Source: Caldicoprobacter oshimai DSM 21659 (GTDB taxonomy: Bacteria; Bacillota; Clostridia; Caldicoprobacterales; Caldicoprobacteraceae). Taken from it: a stretch of DNA of 64,000 bases. Positions within the stretch are counted from its first letter, which is position 1. Every line of letters begins with the position of its first letter. The stretch is taken from positions 682,001 through 746,000 of the forward strand of contig JAGB01000002.1 in assembly GCA_000526435.1 (NCBI GenBank), given 5' to 3'. Positions 42,966-52,086 of this stretch are shown piece after piece. The position numbers and the translations under genes were made by a program. Under the pieces are notes generated by a model that had not been told where the DNA came from, made no database searches, and was given only the letters and a program-made list of their open reading frames with translations.

Positions 42966-44156
42966 TTATTTGCCGAAGGCCTGCTCCCTCAACAGCTGGG
43001 CCTTATCGGTCTTCTCCCATGGCAAGTCCAAATCCGTGCGCCCAAAATGGCCGTAGGCAGCCGTCTGCTTGTATATGGGCCTTCTCAAATTGAGGTCCCT
43101 TATGATGGCACCGGGCCTTAAGTCAAAATTCTTGTGTATGAGCTCCAGTATGAGCTCCTCAGGCACCTTTGCCGTACCAAATGTATCGACACTGATGGAT
43201 ACCGGCCTGGCGACGCCTATGGCATAGGCCACCGCCACTTCACACTTATCCGCTAGCCCGGCTGCAACAATGTTTTTGGCCACATACCGCGCTGCATAGC
43301 TGGCCGAACGATCAACTTTAGTGGGGTCCTTGCCCGAGAAGGCACCGCCGCCATGCCGCGCGTACCCGCCATAAGTGTCCACTATGATCTTTCGCCCGGT
43401 AAGTCCCGAGTCACCCTGAGGGCCTCCTACCACGAAGCGGCCGGTCGGGTTGACCAGATAACGGGTTTTGTCATCCAGAAGCTCGGAAGGAATAACAGCC
43501 TTTATGACCTTTTCAATTACGTCCCTTTCAATGGTGGAGTGGTCGACATCCGGGCTGTGCTGCGTCGAAACGACGACGGTATGTACACGCACCGGCTTGT
43601 CCCCCTCATACTCCACGGTAACCTGGGATTTCCCATCGGGCCTTAAATACTCCAGCGTGCCATCCTTGCGCACCTGGGCCAACCTCCTGGTGATCTTATG
43701 AGCCAATGAAATGGGCAGAGGCATGAGCTCAGGGGTCTCGTTGCAGGCAAAGCCAAACATCATGCCCTGGTCGCCCGCCCCGATGGCCTCTATATCGTCT
43801 TCCATCTCATGCATCTTGGCCTCAAGGGCTTTGTTTACCCCCATCGCGATGTCTGGCGACTGCTCATCTATGGAAGTGATAACTGCACAGGTGTCAGCAT
43901 CAAATCCGTATTTTGCTCTTGTATATCCTATTTCACGGATAGTATCGCGTACAATGCTGGGAATGTCCACATAACAATCGGTGGTGATCTCTCCCATGAC
44001 TAATACAAGACCTGTGGTCACAGCGGTTTCACACGCCACTCTGGCATAGGGGTCCTTGGCCAAAATGGCATCCAGCACAGCATCAGAGATCTGATCACAT
44101 ATCTTATCGGGATGCCCCTCAGTGACAGATTCCGACGTAAACAGCCTTCTTCTCAT
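42966..44156 (-). CDS. metK: S-adenosylmethionine synthetase
   Basis: A 396-residue MetK, which makes S-adenosylmethionine from methionine and ATP. Family motifs are [26 protein letters not shown] and [23 protein letters not shown] eight bases before the ATG. Monocistronic. SAM made here is used by KamA and methyltransferases, and its by-product is handled by the ahcY/deaminase pair 10 kb away. No SAM riboswitch is visible upstream, unlike many Firmicute metK genes. Confidence 0.98.
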   Translation of the reverse strand: MRRRLFTSESVTEGHPDKICDQISDAVLDAILAKDPYARVACETAVTTGLVLVMGEITTDCYVDIPSIVRDTIREIGYTRAKYGFDADTCAVITSIDEQSPDIAMGVNKALEAKMHEMEDDIEAIGAGDQGMMFGFACNETPELMPLPISLAHKITRRLAQVRKDGTLEYLRPDGKSQVTVEYEGDKPVRVHTVVVSTQHSPDVDHSTIERDVIEKVIKAVIPSELLDDKTRYLVNPTGRFVVGGPQGDSGLTGRKIIVDTYGGYARHGGGAFSGKDPTKVDRSASYAARYVAKNIVAAGLADKCEVAVAYAIGVARPVSISVDTFGTAKVPEELILELIHKNFDLRPGAIIRDLNLRRPIYKQTAAYGHFGRTDLDLPWEKTDKAQLLREQAFGK

Positions 44157-44219
44157 TTGTTCGCCTCCTCAAGCAGTAAAGATACTGGTTAAATATAAAT
44201 TTGTCCAACAATAGAGTTA

Positions 44220-44248
44220 AGTATAGCATACCATCAGTGAAAAATCAA
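44220..44248 (-). promoter_or_regulatory. Promoter of metK
   Basis: TTGATT and TATACT with 17 bases between, 64 bases upstream of metK. The distance leaves no room for an S-box. Confidence 0.75.
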
Positions 44249-44307
44249 TACAGGCATAGGACCAAAATGCTCCACTCAAGCCAGAGAGTGAACCCGTTTA
44301 AAAGTCG

Positions 44308-44352
44308 AAAAATATAAAAGAGGGTGGCTGATATTTTTATATCAACCACCCT
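44308..44352 (-). terminator. Terminator after tRNA-Tyr
   Basis: GGGTGG-TTGATAT...ATATCAG-CCACCC hairpin followed by TCTTTTATATTTTTC on the minus strand, just past the CCA end of the tRNA. Confidence 0.88.
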
Positions 44353-44358
44353 TTTCCC

Positions 44359-44443
44359 TGGTGGAGGGGGATGGATTCGAACCACCGAAGGCTGCGCCAA
44401 CAGATTTACAGTCTGCCCCCTTTGACCACTCGGGCACCCCTCC
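44359..44443 (-). tRNA. tRNA-Tyr (anticodon GTA)
   Basis: An 85-base class II tRNA. The acceptor arm is GGAGGGG/CCCCTCC, the anticodon loop CTGTAAA gives GTA, a long variable arm follows (GGCGCAGCCTTC), and the T loop is GTTCGAATC. Discriminator A and CCA are encoded. A class II long arm with GTA is characteristic of bacterial tRNA-Tyr. Confidence 0.96.
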
Positions 44444-44532
44444 ATGTTGAAAATTATCAATCATACATCCCTATCGCAGTATATAATTATATGATAAAAA
44501 CCCTATAAAGTCAACCTCTATTTTAAAAATTC

Positions 44533-46344
44533 TGTTGTTATTCTGTGATAATGTCATATTGAAATTATTCTGATATAATGTCATACATGAGAGAGGAGAT
44601 ATTCAACATGACACAAAAAGAAATGACCCGTTTAAGAGTCATAAATCAAACAATTGATAAAGTTATAACCATCAGAGAAGCTGCTGAGCTTCTAAACCTC
44701 AGTGAACGCCAAGTAATAAGGTTGAAAAAGGGGGTTTTGAAAGAAGGACCTGCGTTCATCATCCACAAAAACAGAGGTCGAAAGCCCCAGCATGCTCTCT
44801 CTGATGAACTTAAAAACACCATCATTAACCTTAAAAAAAGCGAAAAATACTGTGACGTAAACTTCAACCATTTCGTCGACTTACTTATGGAAAATGAAAA
44901 CATTAAAGTAAGTTATTCCTCTGTATACAGAATTCTAACAAAAGAAGGTATTAGCAGCCCTAGAAAACACCGTAAACGTAAAGCCCACCACAGAAGAAAA
45001 AGGATGCCCCAGAAAGGTATGCTCGTCCAAATAGATGCTTCTAAACACGATTGGATAGATGGACTTCCACCTTTTACCCTCCACGGGGCTATTGATGATG
45101 CCACAGGCGAAATACTCGCTCTATTCTTCACTCAACAAGAGTGTATTGAAGGATACTTTGAAATCATACGTCAAATAATCACTAATCATGGCGTTCCCTT
45201 AAGCCTGTACTCTGACCGCCATACCATCTTCGTCTCTCCCAATGATGGTAAACTTTCTATCGAAGAACAACTTGCAGGAAAAACAGTTAGCCTTACACAG
45301 TTCGGCAGAGCTATGGAAGAACTCGGCATCAATATAATCAAAGCCAGATCCCCTCAGGCTAAAGGGCGTGTCGAAAAACTCTGGGATACTCTTCAGGATA
45401 GGTTGAAAGCCGAACTTAAAATCTATGGTATCAATTCAATTGAGGCTGCTAATGCTTTTTTACCCAGATTTATTCAATCCTACAACAAAAGATTCGGGGT
45501 TGAGCCTGAAAACCCACAGCCTGCGTTCAGGCCTCTTGACCCTGCTATCAACCTCGACTATATCCTGTGCATCAAGGAACGTCGCACCATCATCGAAGGC
45601 TCTGCCTTCTCATACAAGGGGAAATATTATCAACTGGTCAAGGACGGCAAAAAAGTCCCTGCTATGCCCAAAGCTAAACTTACCGTCCTATTCAGCCCTA
45701 AAATAGGCGTAAAAGCTTTCTATGCCGGTACGATATATGATACCCTAATACTCGAAGAACGACCTAAAAAACAAGCTTTACAGCAGTCTGAGCATAAATC
45801 AGAGAAGAAGCATAATCCCGTAAAACCGGCTCCTGACCACCCATGGAAACAACAGGCTCAAAAAAGGCCTAGAATCTCTTACGAAGAAACTGATCGCGAG
45901 ATCCTTGAGATGCTAGACCAGCTGTTTAATTCCACACGAGCTTGGGCATAGCATTTTTATCTATCGCTTCTCCTATAGATTATCATACAAGCTTTGATAA
46001 TATTTATCAAGGCCTAGTTTCTTATTGCCTTTTTTGCCCCCATAATATAGTATTAAAAAGCCCTAGACTCAGAGTGCATGTCAAGTGGACCGTGGAATAA
46101 GTTGGAGTGACCCTAGAGCTTTGCTGCTTATGCCGCGAAAGCCACTTGACATGCACCCCCTTGGGTAAGCTTTTGCCTATGCCGGTGGGTGTATTACACC
46201 CACCGGCCTGCCTAGCGGCGAGCGTCAAAATTTCTAATAGCTTTGCTATAAATTATCTCTGTAATATTTTTTAAAACCCATAGTTGACATTTTTACTGAA
46301 TAAAATTATCCTTTTTGAGGTGACATTTTCACAGACTATTGACA
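44533..46344 (+). mobile_element. Insertion sequence copy 2, 1,812 bp, same orientation as copy 1
   Basis: Identical in length to copy 1 and, by line-by-line reading, different at three positions only (45066, 45147, 45565). The 18-base duplication CCTCTATTTTAAAAATTC flanks it at 44515-44532 and 46345-46362. It sits between tRNA-Tyr and murC, leaving both intact; the right duplication ends five bases before the murC -35 box. The unequal long duplications (17 and 18 bases) agree with an IS1202/ISNCY-type element. Confidence 0.93.
44608..45951 (+). CDS. IS transposase (DDE type, ISNCY-like), copy 2
   Basis: A 447-residue transposase, identical to copy 1 except Ile for Met in the CIEGYFE segment. 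The start at 44608 has GAGAGGAG upstream. Helix-turn-helix and the three acidic core residues are intact, so it is probably functional. Confidence 0.92.
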   Translation: MTQKEMTRLRVINQTIDKVITIREAAELLNLSERQVIRLKKGVLKEGPAFIIHKNRGRKPQHALSDELKNTIINLKKSEKYCDVNFNHFVDLLMENENIKVSYSSVYRILTKEGISSPRKHRKRKAHHRRKRMPQKGMLVQIDASKHDWIDGLPPFTLHGAIDDATGEILALFFTQQECIEGYFEIIRQIITNHGVPLSLYSDRHTIFVSPNDGKLSIEEQLAGKTVSLTQFGRAMEELGINIIKARSPQAKGRVEKLWDTLQDRLKAELKIYGINSIEAANAFLPRFIQSYNKRFGVEPENPQPAFRPLDPAINLDYILCIKERRTIIEGSAFSYKGKYYQLVKDGKKVPAMPKAKLTVLFSPKIGVKAFYAGTIYDTLILEERPKKQALQQSEHKSEKKHNPVKPAPDHPWKQQAQKRPRISYEETDREILEMLDQLFNSTRAWA

Positions 46345-46367
46345 CCTCTATTTTAAAAATTCGCCCA

Positions 46368-46397
46368 TTGATTAACAGCAATCCCAACGGTTATAAT
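46368..46397 (+). promoter_or_regulatory. Promoter of murC
   Basis: TTGATT and TATAAT with 18 bases between, 36 bases before the murC start. It is entirely outside the IS and its target duplication, so it predates the insertion. Confidence 0.75.
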
Positions 46398-46432
46398 AGG
46401 AAATAGCCTTTATATCCAAGGAGTGTGTAACA

Positions 46433-47821
46433 ATGCAAACGGTTCACATAGACGATTTTAAAGGATGCCAGGTCCATTTTGTAGGTATAGGCGGCATCAG
46501 CATGAGCGGCTTGGCCGAGATACTGCTTCAGCGGGGATACATCGTCACCGGCTCGGATTTGAAGGAATCACACATCACGCAGAGGCTTAGGGAAAAAGGC
46601 GCCAGGGTGTTTATAGGGCACCACCCCTCAAACGTGCAAGGCGCCCGGCTGGTAGTACATACCGCCGCCGTCAAAGCAGACAATCCCGAAATACAGGAAG
46701 CCCGCAAAAGAAACATACCTGTGATCGACAGGGCCACGCTGCTGGGCCAGATCATGGAGGCTTACCCCTATTCCATAGGGGTATCGGGCAGCCACGGCAA
46801 AACCACCACCACCTCCATGCTGTCAACCATTTTGCTCCATGCAAACCTGGACCCCACCATACTGGTGGGCGGCGAGCTGGATGCCATAGGCGGCAATGTA
46901 CGCACGGGCAACAGCCCGTACTTTATAACCGAGGCCTGCGAATACGTCGAAAGCTTCCTACACTTTAGGCCGTACATAGCCATCATCCTAAATATAGACG
47001 CAGACCATTTGGATTACTTCAAAGACATAGACCACATATACCAGGCATTCAGCAAGTTCGCACACCTGGTGCCACAAGACGGATACACAGTGGGCTGCGC
47101 CGATGACCCGCTGGTAGCAAAGCTGCTTTCCGAGGTCAAATGCAATACCATAAGTTACGGTATCAACGGACCATCAGACTGGAAGGCCTGCGATATACAT
47201 TACAACAGCCAGGGAACGGCCTCTTTCAAAGCCTACTGCAAAGGGGAATACGTGGGTAATATAAGCCTGTCTGTACCCGGCAAGCATAACGTGTACAACG
47301 CCCTGGCGTCAACCGCTGCCGCATATGCCCTGGGCATACCCTTCGAGGTAATACAGGAGGCCCTGAGGACCTACACGGGTACTCACCGCCGTTTGGAATT
47401 CAAGGGCAAAATGGGAGATGTCACCATCCTGGATGATTACGCACATCACCCCACCGAAATAAAGGCCACCTTGGAGACAGTGAGAAACTATCCCCACAAC
47501 AGGATATGGTGCGTGTTTCAGCCCCATACATACACCCGTACCAAAAAGCTGTTTAACGAATTTGTACACGCTTTCAAGCAAGCCGACCAGCTCATAATAA
47601 CCGATATTTACGCAGCGCGGGAAAAGGATACTGGCGAGGTTCACTCTCGTGACCTGGTGCAGGCCATCTTACAGACCGGCCAGCCATGTACGTACATGCA
47701 GACGTTTGAAGAGATAGTAAACTACCTCAAAGAGAATACCAGCCCAGGGGATATAGTAATCACCATGGGCGCCGGAGATGTATACCGCATCGGCGATATG
47801 CTGCTCAATGCTACCGTTTAA
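46433..47821 (+). CDS. murC: UDP-N-acetylmuramate-L-alanine ligase
   Basis: A 462-residue MurC, which adds L-alanine to UDP-MurNAc in peptidoglycan synthesis. Motifs are VHFVGIGGISMSGLAE (N-terminal nucleotide-sugar domain), the P-loop SGSHGKTTTTSML, and the C-terminal LDDYAHHPTEI with VFQPHTYTRT. AAGGAGTG precedes the ATG. It stands alone rather than in a mur cluster. Confidence 0.97.
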   Translation: MQTVHIDDFKGCQVHFVGIGGISMSGLAEILLQRGYIVTGSDLKESHITQRLREKGARVFIGHHPSNVQGARLVVHTAAVKADNPEIQEARKRNIPVIDRATLLGQIMEAYPYSIGVSGSHGKTTTTSMLSTILLHANLDPTILVGGELDAIGGNVRTGNSPYFITEACEYVESFLHFRPYIAIILNIDADHLDYFKDIDHIYQAFSKFAHLVPQDGYTVGCADDPLVAKLLSEVKCNTISYGINGPSDWKACDIHYNSQGTASFKAYCKGEYVGNISLSVPGKHNVYNALASTAAAYALGIPFEVIQEALRTYTGTHRRLEFKGKMGDVTILDDYAHHPTEIKATLETVRNYPHNRIWCVFQPHTYTRTKKLFNEFVHAFKQADQLIITDIYAAREKDTGEVHSRDLVQAILQTGQPCTYMQTFEEIVNYLKENTSPGDIVITMGAGDVYRIGDMLLNATV

Positions 47822-47924
47822 ACAGCCGATTGTCAATTATCCGTTTTCTAATGAATGTTGATCATTGACATATCGTCTCTAGTTGCTCAGCTGAACAGAA
47901 AACTTCTTTTTAACAGCATAAAAC

Positions 47925-48008
47925 AAACAAAAAAGAGTGCGGCATGAGCTGTACGAAATTTTCTGGCACTATACTGCCCGAGGTACCCGTGTACAGCACA
48001 TGCCGCAC
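47925..48008 (-). terminator. Terminator of fhs
   Basis: GTGCGGCATG and GCTGTAC arms pair with GTACAGC and CATGCCGCAC around a ~35-base middle, then TCTTTTTTGTTT on the minus strand. A long, stable hairpin 32 bases beyond the fhs stop. Confidence 0.88.
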
Positions 48009-48040
48009 AAATCATATACCCGCCGTATGCACCGTATGCT

Positions 48041-49711
48041 TTAAAACAGCCCCACTATGGTGCCATCGGGCTTTATGTCCATGTTCTCGGCAGCGGGGTT
48101 CTTTGGCAACCCCGGCATTGTCATCATGGATCCCGTCAGCACCACAATAAATCCCGCACCGGCCGATACCTTGACCTCGCGAACGTTGAGCTTCCAGCCC
48201 CTGGGAGCACCTTTCAAGGACGGGTCGTCCGAAAATGACATCTGCGTCTTGGCTATGCACACTGGAAGATTGCCATATCCCAGCTGTTTCAAAGTGTCTA
48301 TGGCACGTTTGGCTTCCTTGCTGTACACGACGCCATCCGCCCTGTAAACCCGGCAGGCGATGGCCTCGATCTTCTCTTCGATTGACGTTTCAAGGTCATA
48401 AAGCGGCCTGAAGTTGTTCTCCTGCTGCATTGCCTCCAGCAACGCCTCGGCAAGTTCAATTCCGCCTTCTCCACCGCGGGTTACCACTTCTGATACCGCC
48501 ATCTTCACCCCTATCCTTGCACAATGCTCTTTCAAAAGCTGTATCTCGGCGGCAGTATCGGCAGGAAATCTATTCAAAGCCACCACAACGGGTAGGCCAA
48601 AAATATTCTTCAAATTGTCTATGTGCTGATCCAAGTTTGCCAGTCCTCTCTCAAGCGCGGCCAAATCCTCTTCATTTAAAGCGGACAAAGGCAGGCCGCC
48701 GTGGAACTTGAGCGCGCGAATGGTAGCCACCAGCACCACCACATCGGGCCTTATATGAGCGGTTCTGTAGACTATATCAAAGAACTTCTCGGCGCCTAAG
48801 TCGGCTGCAAAACCTCCTTCGGTAACGACGTAGTCGGCCAGCTTCAAAGCCATACGGGTGGCCATGATAGAGTTGTTGCCATGAGCAATATTAGCAAACG
48901 GGCCACCGTGTATAAAAGCAGGCTGACCTTCCAGAGTCTGCACTATATTGGGCTTTATGGCATCCTTGAGCAGTATGGCCATGGCGCCCACGGCTTTCAG
49001 ATCCCTGGCATACACCGGACGTCCATCATAGGTATAAGCCACCAGCATGTCTCCCAGACGCCTTTTTAAGTCCTCCATATCCAATGCCAGGCACAGTATG
49101 GCCATAATCTCGGAGGCGGCCGTGATGTCAAAGCCTGACTCCCTTGGAATGCCGTTGGCCTTTCCTCCTAAACCGGTGACTATGCTGCGCAGCTGCCTGT
49201 CGTTTATATCCATCACCCGTTTCCAGACAACGCGCGTGGGGTCGATGTTAAGCTCATTGCCCTTGACGATGTGGTTGTCAATCATGGCGGCCAGCAAGTT
49301 ATGCGCCGCCCCCACCGCGTGTATATCGCCGGTAAAGTGGAGGTTTATATCCTCCATGGGCAGCACCTGAGAATAACCCCCGCCGGTTGCCCCGCCTTTT
49401 ATGCCAAACACCGGACCCAGGGACGGCTCCCTCAAGCACAGCGCCACCTTCTTATCCAGCCTGCCCAGTGCCTGGGTGATCCCCACCGCGGTTGTGGTCT
49501 TCCCCTCGCCGGCAAGAGTGGGGGTAATAGCGGTTACATATATGAGCCTGCCATTTGGCCTGTCTTTAATCCTGTCCCATACCGCCAAGTTCACCTTAGC
49601 CTTATATTTGCCATACAGCTCCAGGTCATCTTCACTGAGCCCAATCTGTGATGCCACATCGACGATGGGCCTGAGCTTTGCCTGCTGTGCAATCTCGATA
49701 TCGCTGAGCAT
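48041..49711 (-). CDS. fhs: Formate-tetrahydrofolate ligase
   Basis: A 556-residue formyl-tetrahydrofolate synthetase: formate, ATP and tetrahydrofolate give 10-formyl-THF. It serves C1 metabolism and the methyl branch of the Wood-Ljungdahl pathway. Family motifs are [17 protein letters not shown] (P-loop), [33 protein letters not shown] and [10 protein letters not shown]-like [11 protein letters not shown] near the end. The other folate C1 genes are not in the window. The ribosome-binding site (GAAAGGGG) is somewhat far from the ATG. Confidence 0.97.
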   Translation of the reverse strand: MLSDIEIAQQAKLRPIVDVASQIGLSEDDLELYGKYKAKVNLAVWDRIKDRPNGRLIYVTAITPTLAGEGKTTTAVGITQALGRLDKKVALCLREPSLGPVFGIKGGATGGGYSQVLPMEDINLHFTGDIHAVGAAHNLLAAMIDNHIVKGNELNIDPTRVVWKRVMDINDRQLRSIVTGLGGKANGIPRESGFDITAASEIMAILCLALDMEDLKRRLGDMLVAYTYDGRPVYARDLKAVGAMAILLKDAIKPNIVQTLEGQPAFIHGGPFANIAHGNNSIMATRMALKLADYVVTEGGFAADLGAEKFFDIVYRTAHIRPDVVVLVATIRALKFHGGLPLSALNEEDLAALERGLANLDQHIDNLKNIFGLPVVVALNRFPADTAAEIQLLKEHCARIGVKMAVSEVVTRGGEGGIELAEALLEAMQQENNFRPLYDLETSIEEKIEAIACRVYRADGVVYSKEAKRAIDTLKQLGYGNLPVCIAKTQMSFSDDPSLKGAPRGWKLNVREVKVSAGAGFIVVLTGSMMTMPGLPKNPAAENMDIKPDGTIVGLF

Positions 49712-49885
49712 TATGTACGCATTTCCCCTTTCTGTTTAAGTTTGCCATTTAAGATTTCGCATTGCTGTCATTATTTCAAATTATTACTTGCATGGACAAA
49801 AACTGTTTTAACTCTTTATCTGGTGGTTAATTAAATATATAGAAATAATACCACATCACAGCGCACAATAAAAGGGGGATGATGG

Positions 49886-50329
49886 TTGAACAAAAACATC
49901 AACTACGACCGGCTGATTGAACAGGTAGGAAAATGCTGCCTCACCGAGGACTTTTGCGGTACATGTCAAAAAGAGGCGTGCCTTATAGGCTATTGCAAGC
50001 ACGTATTGCTGAAGGCCTTTAAGCAACACAACGAGTTCATAGAGGGCGGCATGGACAACATACCCTCCTTCGACACCAAGCTGTATGATGAAGAAGAGCT
50101 AATAAATGCCATAGCCTTTATACTTAACGAATGCAAAAACTGTCAGCTATATCACGATGACGAATGCGTCATAAACATAATAAGAAGCTGTATGGAAATA
50201 GCGCTTTTGGGAGACTACTTAGAATATAAGGGCAGCACCTTTCTGTACTTTGCCGATTTGAACAATAAAAATAAGGAAATTGCACAAAGGATATTTGACG
50301 CTTTCAGCAATATAAAAAACAACAAGTGA
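49886..50329 (+). CDS. Cysteine-rich protein of unknown function paired with a rubrerythrin
   Basis: A 147-residue protein I do not recognise. At least eleven Cys are present, with clusters [21 protein letters not shown] near residues 17-37, [12 protein letters not shown] in the middle and a further Cys in RSCMEI. This is a good pattern for an iron-sulfur or zinc site. TTG start, GGGGG seven bases upstream. The stop overlaps the region of the next gene's ribosome-binding site, so both are one operon. Proximity to a rubrerythrin suggests a redox or oxygen-stress role; that is inference. Confidence 0.7.
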   Translation: MNKNINYDRLIEQVGKCCLTEDFCGTCQKEACLIGYCKHVLLKAFKQHNEFIEGGMDNIPSFDTKLYDEEELINAIAFILNECKNCQLYHDDECVINIIRSCMEIALLGDYLEYKGSTFLYFADLNNKNKEIAQRIFDAFSNIKNNK

Positions 50330-50343
50330 TGGGAGGCGATAAT

Positions 50344-50775
50344 ATGCAGGATTTAAAGCTTGTAACTGAAAACATACTCGGCGAAACCAAAGGTACAGAG
50401 CTTGAAAGGGTGGTCAAACAAAACTTCAACGGCGAAACCAGCGAAGTGGGCATGTACCTGGCCATGGCAAGGCTGGCCCAAAGGCAGGGTTATCCTGAGA
50501 TAGCAGAGGTACTCAAAACCATTGCCTGGGAGGAAGCCGAGCATGCCGCAGTATTTGCAGAGCTCAACGGCATGTTGCAGGAAGACATATTCGAAAACAT
50601 CAAAAGAATGTTAGAAGGTGAAGTATTTGCCAATCAAGGAAAGAAAGAGGCAGCAGACAAGGCACAAGAGCTGGGTATCGCTTCGGCCCGGGACTATTTC
50701 AACCTTTCGGCAAAAGATGAAGCAAGGCATGCGAGAATGCTGCAGGGCATACTAAAACGCTATAACAAAATATAG
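50344..50775 (+). CDS. Rubrerythrin-family protein without rubredoxin domain
   Basis: A 143-residue four-helix diiron protein. Iron-ligand motifs are [16 protein letters not shown] (first Glu), [14 protein letters not shown] (ExxH) and [16 protein letters not shown] (second ExxH). Rubrerythrins reduce peroxide in anaerobes; this one lacks the C-terminal CxxC rubredoxin part, so it needs an external electron donor. GGGAGG seven bases before ATG 50344 sets the start. Follows the Cys-rich gene. Confidence 0.88.
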   Translation: MQDLKLVTENILGETKGTELERVVKQNFNGETSEVGMYLAMARLAQRQGYPEIAEVLKTIAWEEAEHAAVFAELNGMLQEDIFENIKRMLEGEVFANQGKKEAADKAQELGIASARDYFNLSAKDEARHARMLQGILKRYNKI

Positions 50776-50840
50776 CCTTTTATTTCAAGGTATATTAAGT
50801 TCTGGCCAGCACAAAATAATACATGGAGGAGGGAACAATC

Positions 50841-51335
50841 ATGAAAAAGGCTCTAGCCTTCGTGCTTGCAACAGCCTGCTTCATGATACCCACCCAGGCA
50901 CTGGCAGAGACAGACTTAAACCAGCACAGGGTCATAACAGACTACGTCAACAGGATATGCAGCATTACCCATTGAAAGCCAGATGATGTACACCTGCTGG
51001 CCAGAGTGATAAATGGCGAAGCAAGAGGGGAGCCATATACAGGTAAGGTAGCAGTAGCCGCCGTAATAATGAACCGGTTGAAATCTCCCCTTTTCCCCAA
51101 TACCTTGAGAGAGGTTATAATGCAGCCCTACGCCTTCACGTGTGTTCAGGACGGACAGATTTATCTCACCCCTGATGTAGAATGCTATCGAGCCGCCCTG
51201 GATGCTGTAATGGGGCACGATCCAACCGGCGGATGCCTATTTTACTACAACCCCAGGACGGCCACATCCAGGTGGATGAAAGAGCGCAAAGCTGCAAGCA
51301 GAATAGTGATAGGCAACCATGTATTCATGAAATGA
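50841..51335 (+). pseudogene. SleB-like cell wall hydrolase with in-frame TGA
   Basis: With one TGA ignored, this reads as a 164-residue secreted hydrolase. A signal peptide (MKKALAFVLATACFMIPTQALAE) and short linker come first, then TGA at 50973-50975. The Hydrolase_2/SleB domain follows: VHLLARVINGEARGEPYTGKVAVAAVIMNRL, FTCVQDGQIY, DPTGGCLFYYNP, ending HVFMK. The catalytic Glu lies in INGEARGE. GGAGGAGG precedes ATG 50841. Such enzymes degrade spore cortex or cell wall. The stop is in a non-conserved linker, so this is most likely a recent nonsense mutation; read-through, selenocysteine or an internal start (GTG 51006, cytoplasmic) are less likely. Confidence 0.8.
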
Positions 51336-51359
51336 CCGGGCAGTGCTCGGTCATTTCAT
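51327..51359 (+). terminator. Hairpin over the end of the SleB-like gene
   Basis: ATGAAATGACCG pairs perfectly with CGGTCATTTCAT around GGCAGTGCT, followed by GTTTAATG. Overlaps the last codons; plausible terminator with a short T-tract. Confidence 0.6.
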
Positions 51360-51507
51360 GTTTAATGATCATCTAAAAACACAAAGCCATCCCCTCCCAC
51401 GGAGATGGCCTTCATATACCACTGACTTTCATGTACCTGTGCAGATGTTATATCCACCACAATCTATATCGTCCATCAAATGCCCAACACAGCATTTGCC
51501 ACAAAAC

Positions 51508-51639
51508 TCAGGTCAAAGATACCAGCTGGCTTAACAGCTCCATAAAGAATATGGGAAATAATGCCGCCAACACCAGTATAATCGAGACTATGATTCCGGT
51601 AATCCCTCTTCCGACCTCGCTCCTGAACAACCTGTACAT
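51508..51639 (-). CDS. Small membrane protein (43 aa)
   Basis: A 43-residue peptide: a basic N-terminus (MYRLFRSEVGRG), one long hydrophobic helix (ITGIIVSIILVLAALFPIFF), then MELLSQLVSLT. GGGGGAGG just before the ATG is a strong ribosome-binding site, which is why I regard it as real. No family recognised. It lies alone between the SleB remnant and an empty region. Confidence 0.55.
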   Translation of the reverse strand: MYRLFRSEVGRGITGIIVSIILVLAALFPIFFMELLSQLVSLT

Positions 51640-51706
51640 GGGCCTCCCCCCTCTTATTTGGTTTGCTTATATTATACCCTAGATATATTTCAAAAGTTTT
51701 ACGCAA

Positions 51707-52086
51707 CTTTTATAAAACCTTTAATAACCATCTAACAAAGTATTAAATACCACATCACAGCATCAAAGTCTTCCATATAATAGCGGGGACGCCCATACCG
51801 ACTATTAAGATTCTCACATGCTCTTTATAACTACAGGCCTTTTGAAAATATTTACGATATTACTTTTATTTTTTCAATCTTTCTCAGTGTATGCCTCCCG
51901 GTCATACAACAACTACCCTATTCAGTTGGCGATCTTTTTATAGCTATTTGAATCAGGAGCTGAGCTTTTTAATTGTTCGAAGCTTTCTGACAAACACCCC
52001 AACGCCGCCATTTATGCCAATGTCCATCAGCTGACGCCGTTTTTTGCCGATGGTTGCACTCCATCGCTATACCTTGACACGACCTC
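51707..52086. other. Intergenic region with no visible feature
   Basis: 380 AT-rich bases between the small membrane protein and the DUF815 gene. I see no gene, RNA, repeat or clear terminator. Confidence 0.5.

Noticed and set aside
44157-44260. SAM riboswitch upstream of metK
   Set aside because: The promoter lies only 64 bases before the gene and no S-box core sequence is present.
44245-44460. A 71-codon open frame on the minus strand
   Set aside because: It is a translation of tRNA-Tyr and its terminator.
50973-51000. Selenocysteine insertion at the TGA of the SleB-like gene
   Set aside because: The site is not in the catalytic domain, homologues have no conserved Cys there to my knowledge, and the following 5-bp hairpin is weak evidence.
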